DNA of 64,000 bases from Mycolicibacterium moriokaense (GCF_003347205.1 NZ_QQBJ01000029.1:19760-83759), one strand, 5' to 3'. Positions 28,225 to 37,694 are shown, counted from the first letter of the stretch. Notes: a model not told the origin generated them from the letters alone. Numbers and translations are program-made.

Positions 28225-30399
28225 GTGGCCGAACCCATCGACGAGTACTTCACCGCCGCCGTCGCGGCGATGAGCCCGCAGCCGCGCCGGCGCGCAGGCG
28301 ATGAACCGGTGCGGGACGGGACATCGCTGACCGCGCGAGTGTGCCTGGCGCTCTTCGATGTCCAGCTCGGCAGCCGGCACCTCGACCTGGCCGCGCGGTG
28401 GCTGCGCGCACAGGGCAGGGGCTACTACACCATCGGGTCGTCTGGGCACGAGGGCAACGCCGCCGTCGCGGCCGCCCTGCGTCCGACCGATCCCGCGCTG
28501 CTGCACTACCGGTCGGGTGCCTTCTTCCTGGCCCGTGCCGCCCTCGTCGACGGGCGCGAACCGCTGCGCGATGTGCTGCTGGGGCTGGTCGCGGCGACGG
28601 ACGAGCCGATCGCGGGCGGGCGGCACAAGGTGTTCGGCCGCCACGACCTGCGCATCATTCCGCAGACCTCGACCATCGCCTCGCATCTGCCGCGCGCCGT
28701 CGGAGTGGCGTTCTCCATCGCGCGCGCCCGCAAGCTCGGGGTGGCCTGCGCGTGGCCGGATGACGCTGTGGCCGTGTGCAGTTTCGGTGACGCCTCGGTG
28801 AACCACTCGACCGCCGTCGGGGCGATCAACACCGCCATGCACTCCGCGTATCAAGGCGTGCCGATGCCGTTGCTGTTCGTCTGCGAGGACAACGGGATCG
28901 GCATCAGCGTGCGCACCCCCCGCGGCTGGATCGAGCAGAGCTACCAAAACCGCGACGGCTTGGCCTATTTCGGCGCCGACGGGTGCGATCTGCCCGCGAC
29001 GTTCGACGCCGCGGTGGCGGCCGCCGACTGGGTGCGCACCCGTCGCCGCCCCGCCTTCTTGCACCTGCGGACGGTCCGGCTGATGGCCCACGCCGGCTCC
29101 GACTACGAGCAGGCCTACCGGCGGCCGGACGAGATCACCGCCGACTATGCGCGAGACCCGTTGGTGCGCACCGCGAAACTCCTGGTCGCCGAGGGAGTGC
29201 TGACGCCGTCGGAGGTGCTCGACCGGTATGAGGCCAAGCGCGCCGAGGTGATGGAACTGGCCGCCGACGTCATGGATTCGGCACAGCTGGACAGCGCGCA
29301 GGCGGTGATGACGCCGCTGGCGCTCGGCGGGCAAGATGCGGCCGGCGCAGCGCCCGAATCGTTGGCGGCCTCGGTGCGGTCGGGTGATCCCGCTGCGCCG
29401 ATGACGGTCGCGATCGGGATCAACCGCGCGCTCGACGACATCCTGGACCGCTATCCGGAGGCCATCGTCTTCGGCGAGGACGTCGCCCGCAAGGGAGGTG
29501 TGTACGGGGTGACCCGCGGGCTGCTCAACCGGACCAGTTCGGCGCGGGTGTTCGACACGCTGCTCGACGAGCAGTCCATTCTGGGGCTGGCTCTGGGCGC
29601 CGGGGTGTCCGGGCTGCTGCCCATCCCGGAGATCCAGTACCTGGCCTACCTTCACAACGCCGCGGACCAGATTCGCGGTGAAGGCGCCACGCTGCAGTTC
29701 TTCTCCAACCGCCAGTACCGCAATCCGATGGTGGTGCGGGTCGCGGGATACGGCTACCAGAAGGGTTTCGGCGGGCACTTCCACAACGACAACTCGATCG
29801 CGGCGATCCGCGACATCCCCGGTGTGGTCATCGCCTCGCCTGCGCGTCCCGACGACGCCGCGGCCATGCTGCACACGTGCGCAGCCGCCGCCAGGGCGTC
29901 GGGCGCGGTGTGCGTGTTCCTGGAGCCCATCGCGCTGTATCACACCCGCGACCTGTACGAGGACGGCGACGAGCGGTGGCTGGCGGCCTATCCCGGCGCG
30001 GCGGTGCCGATCGGAAAAGGCAGAACCTACGGCGACGGAACGGATTTGACGATCCTCACCTTCGCCAACGGTCTGCGGATGAGCCTGCGCGTCGCCCGTG
30101 TGCTGGAAGCGCGTGGCATCTCGGCGCGGGTGCTCGATCTGCGCTGGCTGGCACCCCTGCCCGTCGAGGACATGCTGCGCGAGGCCGACGTCAGCGGCAG
30201 GACTCTCGTCGTCGACGAAACCCGGCGGACCGGGGGAGTCGGTGAGGGCATCGTCGCGACGCTGCTCGAACACGGCTACACCGGTGCGCTCGACCTGGTC
30301 GCCAGCGCGGACAGCTTCATCCCGCTCGGGGACGCCGCGCTGCACGTGCTGCTGTCCGAGGAGACGATCGAGGCCGCGGCCGTCAATCTGGCCGGCTGA
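28225..30399 (+). CDS. Thiamine-diphosphate 2-oxoacid dehydrogenase E1, alpha and beta fused
   Basis: A 724-residue protein combining both halves of a branched-chain-type E1. The alpha part (about 1-345) has YYTIGSSGHEGNAA, HKVFGRHDL and the thiamine-binding GDASVNHSTAVGAIN...CEDNGI, where GDG is changed to GDA. The beta part (about 385-724) has VFGEDVARKGGVYG, LDEQSILGLALGAG and the C-terminal transketolase domain (DLTILTFANGL, VVDETRRTGGVGEGI). No E2 or E3 genes are adjacent. GTG start with AGGAGA. Confidence 0.87.
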   Translation: MAEPIDEYFTAAVAAMSPQPRRRAGDEPVRDGTSLTARVCLALFDVQLGSRHLDLAARWLRAQGRGYYTIGSSGHEGNAAVAAALRPTDPALLHYRSGAFFLARAALVDGREPLRDVLLGLVAATDEPIAGGRHKVFGRHDLRIIPQTSTIASHLPRAVGVAFSIARARKLGVACAWPDDAVAVCSFGDASVNHSTAVGAINTAMHSAYQGVPMPLLFVCEDNGIGISVRTPRGWIEQSYQNRDGLAYFGADGCDLPATFDAAVAAADWVRTRRRPAFLHLRTVRLMAHAGSDYEQAYRRPDEITADYARDPLVRTAKLLVAEGVLTPSEVLDRYEAKRAEVMELAADVMDSAQLDSAQAVMTPLALGGQDAAGAAPESLAASVRSGDPAAPMTVAIGINRALDDILDRYPEAIVFGEDVARKGGVYGVTRGLLNRTSSARVFDTLLDEQSILGLALGAGVSGLLPIPEIQYLAYLHNAADQIRGEGATLQFFSNRQYRNPMVVRVAGYGYQKGFGGHFHNDNSIAAIRDIPGVVIASPARPDDAAAMLHTCAAAARASGAVCVFLEPIALYHTRDLYEDGDERWLAAYPGAAVPIGKGRTYGDGTDLTILTFANGLRMSLRVARVLEARGISARVLDLRWLAPLPVEDMLREADVSGRTLVVDETRRTGGVGEGIVATLLEHGYTGALDLVASADSFIPLGDAALHVLLSEETIEAAAVNLAG

Positions 30400-30415
30400 G
30401 CGCACCTGACACTCG

Positions 30416-30473
30416 TCGATTCTGCAGACAGACCGCGATTGCGCATATTTTCGCGATCTCACCGCAGAATCGA
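30416..30473. repeat. Nested inverted repeat (58 bp) in intergenic space
   Basis: Outer arms TCGATTCTGC (30416-30425) and GCAGAATCGA (30464-30473) are exact complements; within them CGCGA (30434-30438) and TCGCG (30451-30455) form an inner stem. It lies 17 bp after the E1 gene stop and 42 bp before the CoA-transferase start. It could be a bidirectional terminator-like structure or a copy of a short dispersed palindromic element; there is no T-run. Confidence 0.5.
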
Positions 30474-30514
30474 TGGTGAGGCATGGCGCGGATCGCGCTT
30501 GATAGCTTGAGCCG

Positions 30515-31720
30515 GTGAGTGATACCCCCAACGCCGCGCGCCCGCTTGCCGGGGTCAGAATCGTCGAGATCTCCAGCTTCGTCGCGGTGCCGCTGGCGGG
30601 TATGACGCTGTCCCAACTCGGTGCCGAGGTGGCGCGGGTGGATCCGATCGACGGTGCCGCCGATTACCACCGCTGGCCGGTGACCGACGACGGGGCAAGC
30701 ATCTACTGGGCGGGATTGAACAAGGGCAAGCGCTCCGTGGCGGCCGACGTTCGCTCGCCCGAGGGCCAGGCGCTGGTGGCGCGGCTGATCGCCGACAGCG
30801 GAGTGCTGATCACGAATGTGGCCGGGCGGCAGTGGCATTCCTACGACACCCTGACCCGGTTGCGGCCCGACCTGATCCATGTCGAGGTGTCGGGCCGCGC
30901 CGACGGCGGCACCGGCGTCGACTACACGGTCAACGCGGGGCTGGGTTTCCCGGCGGTGACCGGTCCCGCCGAACTGGGGGCGCCGGTCAACCACGTGCTG
31001 CCCGCCTGGGACGTCGCATGCGGTGTCTACGCGGCGTTGTCGGTGGTCACCGCACTGCGCCACCGCGAAGCCACCGGCGAGGGCCAGCGGATCTCCATTC
31101 CGTTGGAGAACGTCGCGCTCGCCACCGCGGGCAACCTCAGCTTCCTGACCGAGGTGATGGTGAACGGGACCAGCAGGCAACGGATCGGCAATTCGATCTA
31201 CGGCCAGTACGGCCAGGAGTTCACCAGCAGTGACGGTGTGTCGTTCATGATCGTGGCCCTCACCAAGCGGCACTTCCGCGATCTGACCGAACTGACGGGG
31301 ACGACGAGCGCCGTTGCCGCGCTTGCCGAATCACTGGGCGCCGACTTCACCGACGAGGGGCAGCGCTACACCCACCGCGACGCGCTGAGCGGACTGTTCG
31401 CCGAATGGTTCGCCACGCACACCGCCGCACAGGTCGCCGACGCTCTGTCGGCGTCGTCGGTGCTGTGGGAGCGCTACCGCACCTTCGCCGAGGTGGTCGA
31501 CGACGAAAGGGTGACGGCCAACCCGATGTTCTCCGTACTGAACCAACCCCGAATCGGCGAGTACCTGGCGCCGGGCCTGCCCGTGGCGATCAACGGCGAC
31601 TATCCGAGGGCAGTGCCCGCTCCTGCTCTCGGCGACGACACCGCGGGCGTGCTCGCCGATTGGCTCGGGCTCAGCACCGCCGACGTCGACCGCCTCACCG
31701 AGTCAGGCACGGTTCGGTGA
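30515..31720 (+). CDS. CaiB/BaiF family CoA-transferase
   Basis: A 401-residue class III CoA-transferase (PLAGVRIVEISSFVAVPLAGMTLSQLGAEVARVDP at the N-terminus, RPDLIHVEVSG, ENVALATAGNLSFL). These enzymes move CoA between carboxylic acids; the substrate is not predictable. GTG start at 30515. The next gene, a thioesterase, overlaps its stop by GTGA, so both likely act in the same acyl-CoA pathway. Confidence 0.9.
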   Translation: MSDTPNAARPLAGVRIVEISSFVAVPLAGMTLSQLGAEVARVDPIDGAADYHRWPVTDDGASIYWAGLNKGKRSVAADVRSPEGQALVARLIADSGVLITNVAGRQWHSYDTLTRLRPDLIHVEVSGRADGGTGVDYTVNAGLGFPAVTGPAELGAPVNHVLPAWDVACGVYAALSVVTALRHREATGEGQRISIPLENVALATAGNLSFLTEVMVNGTSRQRIGNSIYGQYGQEFTSSDGVSFMIVALTKRHFRDLTELTGTTSAVAALAESLGADFTDEGQRYTHRDALSGLFAEWFATHTAAQVADALSASSVLWERYRTFAEVVDDERVTANPMFSVLNQPRIGEYLAPGLPVAINGDYPRAVPAPALGDDTAGVLADWLGLSTADVDRLTESGTVR

Positions 31721-32532
31721 GCAGGTTGCGCAGGCTGCTCGACGTGCAGGCGGGCGACGACGACAGCACGTGGATCGGCCCGGAAAGCGGCCCGGAGGGC
31801 AAGCGCGCCTTCGGGGGTCAGTTCGTCGCGCAGAGTCTGGCCGCGGCATGCCGCAGCGTCGACTCCGACCGGTTGCCGACCAACATGCATCTGCAGTTCC
31901 TGCGGGGCGGGCAGGCCGGCGACCCCGTCGAATACAAGGTGACCCCGGTCTACGACGGGCGGACGGCCGCGGCCCGCCGCGTCGACTCCCGGCAGGACGG
32001 ACGGCTGCTGACGACGGCGTCGGTGTCCTTCGCGGTGGCCCTGCCGGGACCCGAGCACGGGCACTGGGAGCGCATGCCGGGCGATCCGGACCTGCTGCCG
32101 CAGACCGGGCCCGCGGGGCCCGCGCCGTCGATGCCGTTGGACGAGTTCGACATCAGGATCGACGATGGCGTCGCCAGCGGCGAGTTCGTCCGCCGATTCT
32201 GGTGGCGGGCGACGGTTCCGCTGCCCGCCGACCCGTTGATCCACACGCTCGTCGCGGCCTATGTGTGCGATGTGTACATGATCGATCCCGCGCTTGCGGT
32301 GCACGGGTATTCGATGAAGGCGCGCACACACCGAAGCGGCACCACCGATTCGTCGATCTGGTTTCACCAACCGGTCAGGGCAAACGAGTGGAACCTGCTG
32401 GAAACCAGGTCGCCCGCCGCCGCGCGCGGTCGCGGCGTGGTGACGGGAAGCCTGGTGCGCGCCGACGGCGTGATCGCCGCGACGCTGGCGCAGGAGGGGC
32501 TCATCGCAGAGCGGGAACCGAGCCCGCGGTAG
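31717..32532 (+). CDS. Acyl-CoA thioesterase II (TesB-like)
   Basis: A 271-residue double hot-dog thioesterase that releases CoA from acyl-CoA. Characteristic segments are FGGQFVAQSLAAACRSV, LPTNMHLQFLRGGQAGDPVEY, YSMKARTHRSG (HH-like second domain) and SSIWFHQPVRANEWNLL. The open frame begins earlier inside the CoA-transferase gene but the GTG at 31717 (GTGA overlap) is the natural start. Its last 32 bp overlap the convergent adenylation-acyltransferase gene. Confidence 0.9.
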   Translation: MSRLRRLLDVQAGDDDSTWIGPESGPEGKRAFGGQFVAQSLAAACRSVDSDRLPTNMHLQFLRGGQAGDPVEYKVTPVYDGRTAAARRVDSRQDGRLLTTASVSFAVALPGPEHGHWERMPGDPDLLPQTGPAGPAPSMPLDEFDIRIDDGVASGEFVRRFWWRATVPLPADPLIHTLVAAYVCDVYMIDPALAVHGYSMKARTHRSGTTDSSIWFHQPVRANEWNLLETRSPAAARGRGVVTGSLVRADGVIAATLAQEGLIAEREPSPR

Positions 32533-34996
32533 GCGCGCGCTCGCGGCGATCGCGTAGCCACGACCTGGTCGCGTTGAGCGCCCTGGTGATCAGGACGCCG
32601 ACGATGACGGCAGCGATCACACCGAGCAGCGGATGCGCGTCGAACAGCGGATACACCTGGTAGTGCGTGAGATACGTGTACAGCGATGCCTCGGCGACGG
32701 TTCCCGCGACCGCGGTCAACCAGGCCGGGCACCGGATCGCGGGCAGCCAGATCAGCAGCAGCAGTCCGGCCATCACCAACAGTTCCCGATGGGTGTTGTC
32801 GAAGTAGCCGTGCAGGCTGACGATCAACACCAGCGTGACGGCGATCCGCTGCCACACCGTCGACGACTTGGCCGCCGCCCAGCCCACGGCGAAGAACCAG
32901 AAGGCCAGCACCGTGAACCACGCGCCGTGGCCCAAGTGCGGGCCCACCAGGTCGTAGCGAACGGCCAGCCCGAAGGCGAGGAATGCCGCCGCGAACGCGA
33001 AGGGGCGCCGCCGCTCCAGCCGGTCGGCCACGGGCAGCCAGCACACCACGGTCAGTGCGACCAGAATCCAGACCAACACCTCGACGAACCACAGCCGACC
33101 CGCGGTCATGCTGCCGCCGGGTCCGAACAGCTTCTCGACCAGAAGCAGGTTCGTCCAGTGATAGTCATCGGTGATCAGCAGCGCGATCGCTATCCACACC
33201 AACGACGGCACGGCGATCCACGCAATCGTCTTGCGCAGGTGGTGAACCCGATCCGTGCGGGACACCGGCGTCAGACAGAACCGGCCGAAGTTGTAGCCCG
33301 CGATGCCGAGCAGCAGATGGGCGCCGCCCCACATCTCGTAGAGCATGGCGTGCGAGCCGATGATCAATACGATGGCCACCGCGCGCAAGGCCACGCTGGT
33401 TTCCAGCGTCGAGTTCAGCCACGGCCACGGCTTGCGCCGCGGCGGCGTGACGCGCTCCAACTCGGCCAGCGATCGTCGCTGCCAATCGGCGGGCAGCCGA
33501 CCGAGCATCCGCTCGAGCCGAACAGACATCGCAACGTAGGACAGCGAATTGCCGCCCAAATCGACGAAGCTCTGGTCGGAGCGGATCGTCTGCGGATCCA
33601 TCTGCAGCACATCGGCGAAAAGCGCTCGCAAGTCGCGTGACGGCTTGGCCGGCTGCGGGGTTCGACGCGCGAGTTCGCGGATGGCCTCGTAGTCCGGTTT
33701 GCCCGACGATAGCAGCGGCAACTCGGTCATGGTGAGCACCCGCACGGCGGCGGCGGGAAGACCGGAGGCGGACACCGTGATTCGTTGCACCGCAGCGTCA
33801 TCGGATACCACGGCAACCACAAGCCGCTCTTCGTCGTCGATGCAGAACGCTGTCACGCCCTCGGCGCTGAGCGCCGCCTCCACCCGATGCAGGTCGATTC
33901 GCAGGCCGTACAGTTTCACGAATCGGCTGCTGCGCCCGACCACCTCGTAGAGCCCGTCGGCCGTACGGCGCGCGACGTCCCCTGTGTGCAGTCGCTCGAC
34001 CGTCTTGCCGAGCGCCAGATCCGCAGCCGTGTGTGCATAACCCATCATGACGTTCGGCCCGTGGTACACCAGTTCACCGACGTCCGGTTCGGGCCAGTCC
34101 TCGAGGGGCTCCAACGTGAAGGAGCCGCCCGGGATCGGCCGGCCGATCGAGTCGGGGTGAGAATGTGCGAGTTCCGATGGCAGATAGGCCATTCGGGCCG
34201 TCGCCTCGGTCGCGCCGTACATCACGTACAGCTGCCAGCCCTGCTGCGCCCCCATGCGCGCGAAGCGCTGCACGCGCTGCGGCGTCAGCCGCCCGCCCGC
34301 CTGGGTGATGTAGCGCAGATCGGGCAGGTCGATGTCGTCGAAGCCGATCCTGTCCAGCATCTCGAAGGTGTAGGGCACACCGGCGAACGACGTGCCGCGG
34401 TGCCGGCGCAGCAACGTCCAGAATGTCGGGTCGACAACCGAGCGGTCGGTGACGATGAGGCCGGCGCCGCGCAGCAGGTGGCTGTGGATCACCGACAGCC
34501 CGTAGCAGTAGGACATCGGCAGAGTGGTTGCGGCCCTGTCGGTTCGGCTGATGTCCAGGTATTCGGCGATCGCCTCGGCGTTGGCGACGAGGTTGTCTTG
34601 CGACAGCCGAACCAGCTTCGGCGATCCAGTGCTGCCCGAGGTGGACATCAACAGCGCGAGGTCAGGATGAAAGCGATGTGCGCTGCCTGACCGGCGCTCG
34701 CGGATGCCGTCGCCGTCGATGACGACGTCGGGGTCATACGTCCGCACCATCGCCGACGGCCCCCGGCCCGCCGACATCGGCAGCACGACGTGATCGCCCG
34801 CCAGCGCGCCGAGATAGTGAACCAGCGTGGCTACGTCGTTGCGTGCCTCGAGCTGCACCAGCCTGCGGGTGGTGCCCAGCTCACCGGTCACCTCGGCCAC
34901 TCGATCGGCGAGTTCGCCGTAGGTCAGTGTGTTGTTTTCGGTCAGAATTGCGACGCTGTCGCCGTGCTCACGGAGGTGGTTCACGAGCGGGCTCAC
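32501..34996 (-). CDS. Adenylation - carrier - membrane acyltransferase-3 fusion protein
   Basis: About 831 residues. (1) ANL adenylation domain, about 1-440: LLMSTSGSTGSPKLV, YGATEAT, LHTGDVARR, VKLYGLRIDLHRVE, and the catalytic lysine in SGKPDYEAI (Lys433). (2) Phosphopantetheine carrier domain, about 455-525, with FVDLGGNSLSY (Ser484). (3) Integral-membrane acyltransferase-3 region, about 540-810, roughly ten hydrophobic segments, opening with LRAVAIVLIIGSH, which has the family R-x10-H spacing. It should activate a carboxylic or amino acid, load it on its own carrier and transfer it at the membrane. GTG start overlaps the FbpC-type gene stop (GTGA). Confidence 0.85.
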   Translation of the reverse strand: MSPLVNHLREHGDSVAILTENNTLTYGELADRVAEVTGELGTTRRLVQLEARNDVATLVHYLGALAGDHVVLPMSAGRGPSAMVRTYDPDVVIDGDGIRERRSGSAHRFHPDLALLMSTSGSTGSPKLVRLSQDNLVANAEAIAEYLDISRTDRAATTLPMSYCYGLSVIHSHLLRGAGLIVTDRSVVDPTFWTLLRRHRGTSFAGVPYTFEMLDRIGFDDIDLPDLRYITQAGGRLTPQRVQRFARMGAQQGWQLYVMYGATEATARMAYLPSELAHSHPDSIGRPIPGGSFTLEPLEDWPEPDVGELVYHGPNVMMGYAHTAADLALGKTVERLHTGDVARRTADGLYEVVGRSSRFVKLYGLRIDLHRVEAALSAEGVTAFCIDDEERLVVAVVSDDAAVQRITVSASGLPAAAVRVLTMTELPLLSSGKPDYEAIRELARRTPQPAKPSRDLRALFADVLQMDPQTIRSDQSFVDLGGNSLSYVAMSVRLERMLGRLPADWQRRSLAELERVTPPRRKPWPWLNSTLETSVALRAVAIVLIIGSHAMLYEMWGGAHLLLGIAGYNFGRFCLTPVSRTDRVHHLRKTIAWIAVPSLVWIAIALLITDDYHWTNLLLVEKLFGPGGSMTAGRLWFVEVLVWILVALTVVCWLPVADRLERRRPFAFAAAFLAFGLAVRYDLVGPHLGHGAWFTVLAFWFFAVGWAAAKSSTVWQRIAVTLVLIVSLHGYFDNTHRELLVMAGLLLLIWLPAIRCPAWLTAVAGTVAEASLYTYLTHYQVYPLFDAHPLLGVIAAVIVGVLITRALNATRSWLRDRRERAPTAGSVPALR

Positions 34997-36069
34997 CTGA
35001 GGGCGACCCCGTTTCCGATCACCTCGATGCGGACTTTGGCGTCGATCGGCGGTGGATCGAGGCTGTGCTGTCGCACGATGATCGGATCGACGTCTCCCGC
35101 GGGGTCGATCGTCAACAACACGTCGTGGCCCAGGAATTCCATCCCCACGACAGTGCCCAACCCGTTGCGACCGACGATCTCCTCGGTTCTGATGTGTGCA
35201 GCGGTGTCGGAAACCCTTGTCGCCACCAGCTGTTCGGGGCGAAGCGCGAGCGTTGCAGGCCCGTCAACGAAGGACGCCTGAACCGGGACGTCGCCGAGAA
35301 CGCAGTCGGCGACGCCGGATGTCACGGTGCACGGCAGGGCGATGCAGTCGCCGAGGAACTCCGCCGTGAAGCGGTCGGCGGGTTGCCGGTAGACATCCTG
35401 GGGCGCGCCGACCTGCGTGAAGCGCCCGTCGCGCATCACCGCGACCTGGTCGGCGATCGACAACGCCTCCTCCTGGTCGTGGGTGACCAGCAGGGTCGTC
35501 ACCCCGGCGTCGGCGAGCAGGCGGGCGACCGCCTTGCGGGTGGACGCCCGTAGGCCGGTGTCCAGCGCGCTGAACGGTTCGTCGAGAAGCATCAGCACCG
35601 GTTTGCGTGCCAGCGCGCGGGCCAGCGCGACGCGCTGCTGCTGGCCGCCGGAGAGTTGGTGGGGCCGACGAGACGCGTATGACGGGTCGAGAGAGACGGT
35701 TTCGAGTAGTTCGGCCACGCGGTTGCGGACTTCACGGGTGCGCGCACCGCCGGGCAGGCCGTATGCGATGTTCTGGCCGACCGTCAGGTGCGGGAACAGG
35801 GCGCCGTCCTGCGCGACGTAGCCGACGCTGCGGCGGTGCGGCGCGACCGAACGCTCGGCTCCGGCCACCTCGCGGCCGGAAATCGCGATGGTCCCGGCGT
35901 CGGGCTTGTCGAAGCCCGCGACGAGTCGCAGCAGCGTGGTCTTGCCGCATCCGGAGGACCCCACCACCGCGGTGGTGCTGCCTTCGGCCACGGTCAGGTC
36001 GATGTGGTCGAGCACGGTGTTGCCGTTGAACGACTTCGCCAGGCCACCGATGGCCAGCATGGTGGTCAT
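34993..36069 (-). CDS. Ferric-iron-type ABC transporter ATPase (FbpC-like)
   Basis: A 358-residue ABC ATPase. Walker A GSSGCGKTT, signature LSGGQQQRV, Walker B VLMLLDEP and switch LLVTHDQEEA are all intact; a TOBE-type regulatory domain follows (PATLALRPEQLVAT). The class is the Fe3+/sulfate/putrescine importers. Its ATG overlaps the permease stop (ATGA) and its stop overlaps the fusion gene start (GTGA), so all are translationally chained. The longer open frame upstream is an artefact. Confidence 0.93.
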   Translation of the reverse strand: MTTMLAIGGLAKSFNGNTVLDHIDLTVAEGSTTAVVGSSGCGKTTLLRLVAGFDKPDAGTIAISGREVAGAERSVAPHRRSVGYVAQDGALFPHLTVGQNIAYGLPGGARTREVRNRVAELLETVSLDPSYASRRPHQLSGGQQQRVALARALARKPVLMLLDEPFSALDTGLRASTRKAVARLLADAGVTTLLVTHDQEEALSIADQVAVMRDGRFTQVGAPQDVYRQPADRFTAEFLGDCIALPCTVTSGVADCVLGDVPVQASFVDGPATLALRPEQLVATRVSDTAAHIRTEEIVGRNGLGTVVGMEFLGHDVLLTIDPAGDVDPIIVRQHSLDPPPIDAKVRIEVIGNGVALR

Positions 36070-37694
36070 AGCGCGGCCACCTTCGTCGACTGCCGGAACA
36101 GGATCAGCGTCACCGGGATGGCCAGCACCACGAGGGCCAGCGCGTACGGCGCCGCCGCCGCGTAGTCGAGTTCGCTGCTGAACGACCAGAACAGCATCGA
36201 CAATGTCCTGGTGCCGGTCGGCGCAAGCAGCAGTGTTGCCGTCAACTCGGTTGCCACCGCGACGAATACGAGCGACGCGGCGGCCGCCGCGGCGGGTGCG
36301 GTGAGCCGCAGTGTGACGCGGAAGAAGGTCGCGCTGGGTGAGATGCCCAGCGAGCGCGAGGCCTCCTCGAGGCCGGGCGGCACCTGGGCCAGCCCCGCCC
36401 GCACATTGACCAGCGCCCGCGGCATGAACAGCAGCACGTAGGCGAACACGATCAGTGGCACCGACTGGTACAGCGGGCGGACGAAGTGGATCGCCACGGT
36501 CACCAACGCCAGCGCGGTCACGATGCCGGGCAGCGCGCTGGTGATGTAGTTGGCTCCCTCCACCATGCGCGCGGGTGCGCCGTGCGACCGGACGGCCACC
36601 CAGGCCACCGGGAACGCCAGCACCGTCGTCAGCACCGCGGCCGCACTTGCCAGCCCGACGGTTTGAACCAGGGCGTTGGTGATCGCGCCGACGTCCCAGA
36701 CCTCGGCACCTCCGATCCACAGCCAGCGCACGATGGTCCAGACCGGCACGGCGATCGAGAGCAGCGCCAGTGCTATGAGCCCGACGGTCGCGGGAAACGC
36801 CTTGCCGCCCAGGTGGACCCGAACAGCGGTGCGGGGGGCGCCCGCCCCGACCCGGGCGTAGCGCGCCCGGCCGCGGGCGGTCGCCTCTGCGATGAGCAGC
36901 ACCAGACAGAGCAGCACGAGCACCCCTGCCAGCATGCTGCCCGCCGCGCCGTCGAAGGTGACCTGGAACTGCTGGAAGATCGCGACGGTGAAGGTGTTGA
37001 ACCTGACCATCGCGAAGGCGCCGAACTCGGCGAGCAGGTGCACCCCGATCAGCAGGCTGCCGCCCAGGATCGCCAGCCGCAACTGCGGCAGCACGATGCG
37101 GAAGAACACGCCGGTGGAGTCGGATCCGAGCGCGCGCGCCGATTCCTCGACGGCCGGGTCCAGCCTGCGCAGCGTCGCGGCGACAGGCAGATACATGAAC
37201 GGGAAGTACGACAGCGTGGTGATCAACACCCCGGCCCACAGGCCGTGCAGCGACGGGATCACACCCACCCAGGCGTAGCTGTTGACGAAGGCCGGAACGG
37301 CAAGCGGCGCAACGAACAACGGCCGCCAGAAAGTGCGCCCCGGCAGGTCGGTCCGCTCTACCAGCCACGCCACCGCGACACCGATGACGACGCACAGCGG
37401 CACCGTGATGGCCACCAGCGCGACGGTGTTGAACAGCAGTTCTCCGACCCGCGGGCGGACCACCAGTTCATAGGCGCGGGTCCACCCGACCGACACCGCG
37501 CCCCACACCACATAGCCGAGCGGTATGCACGTCGCGGCCACCAGGATCGCGACGGTGGTCGAGACGAACGGACCAGGCCGGGCAGCGACGTCCGATCGCG
37601 AGGCCGGTCTCGCAGAACGCGAGACGGCCGTCCGATCGTCGGCTCGGCCGACCGGCGTCTGATCGTCGGCTCGGCCGACCGGCGTGGTGACCAC
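36066..37694 (-). CDS. Ferric-iron-type ABC transporter permease, two fused halves (FbpB-like)
   Basis: A 542-residue inner-membrane protein with about twelve hydrophobic segments in two homologous halves. Each half has the EAA loop that contacts the ATPase: EESARALGSDSTGVFFRIVL and EEASRSLGISPSATFFRVTL. The double-length permease is the norm for Fbp/Sfu ferric importers. The cytoplasmic N-terminus carries a short repeated sequence (VGRADDQTPVGRADDRTAV). GTG start immediately follows the TAA of the binding-protein gene. Confidence 0.92.
   Translation of the reverse strand: MVTTPVGRADDQTPVGRADDRTAVSRSARPASRSDVAARPGPFVSTTVAILVAATCIPLGYVVWGAVSVGWTRAYELVVRPRVGELLFNTVALVAITVPLCVVIGVAVAWLVERTDLPGRTFWRPLFVAPLAVPAFVNSYAWVGVIPSLHGLWAGVLITTLSYFPFMYLPVAATLRRLDPAVEESARALGSDSTGVFFRIVLPQLRLAILGGSLLIGVHLLAEFGAFAMVRFNTFTVAIFQQFQVTFDGAAGSMLAGVLVLLCLVLLIAEATARGRARYARVGAGAPRTAVRVHLGGKAFPATVGLIALALLSIAVPVWTIVRWLWIGGAEVWDVGAITNALVQTVGLASAAAVLTTVLAFPVAWVAVRSHGAPARMVEGANYITSALPGIVTALALVTVAIHFVRPLYQSVPLIVFAYVLLFMPRALVNVRAGLAQVPPGLEEASRSLGISPSATFFRVTLRLTAPAAAAAASLVFVAVATELTATLLLAPTGTRTLSMLFWSFSSELDYAAAAPYALALVVLAIPVTLILFRQSTKVAAL

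Noticed and set aside
27277-30531. Very long minus-strand open frame (about 1,084 codons) opposite the arginase-like and E1 genes
   Set aside because: It mirrors well-supported plus-strand genes, is low-complexity Arg/His/Gly/Gln-rich, has no recognisable motif and is expected in GC-rich DNA where stop codons are rare on the opposite strand.
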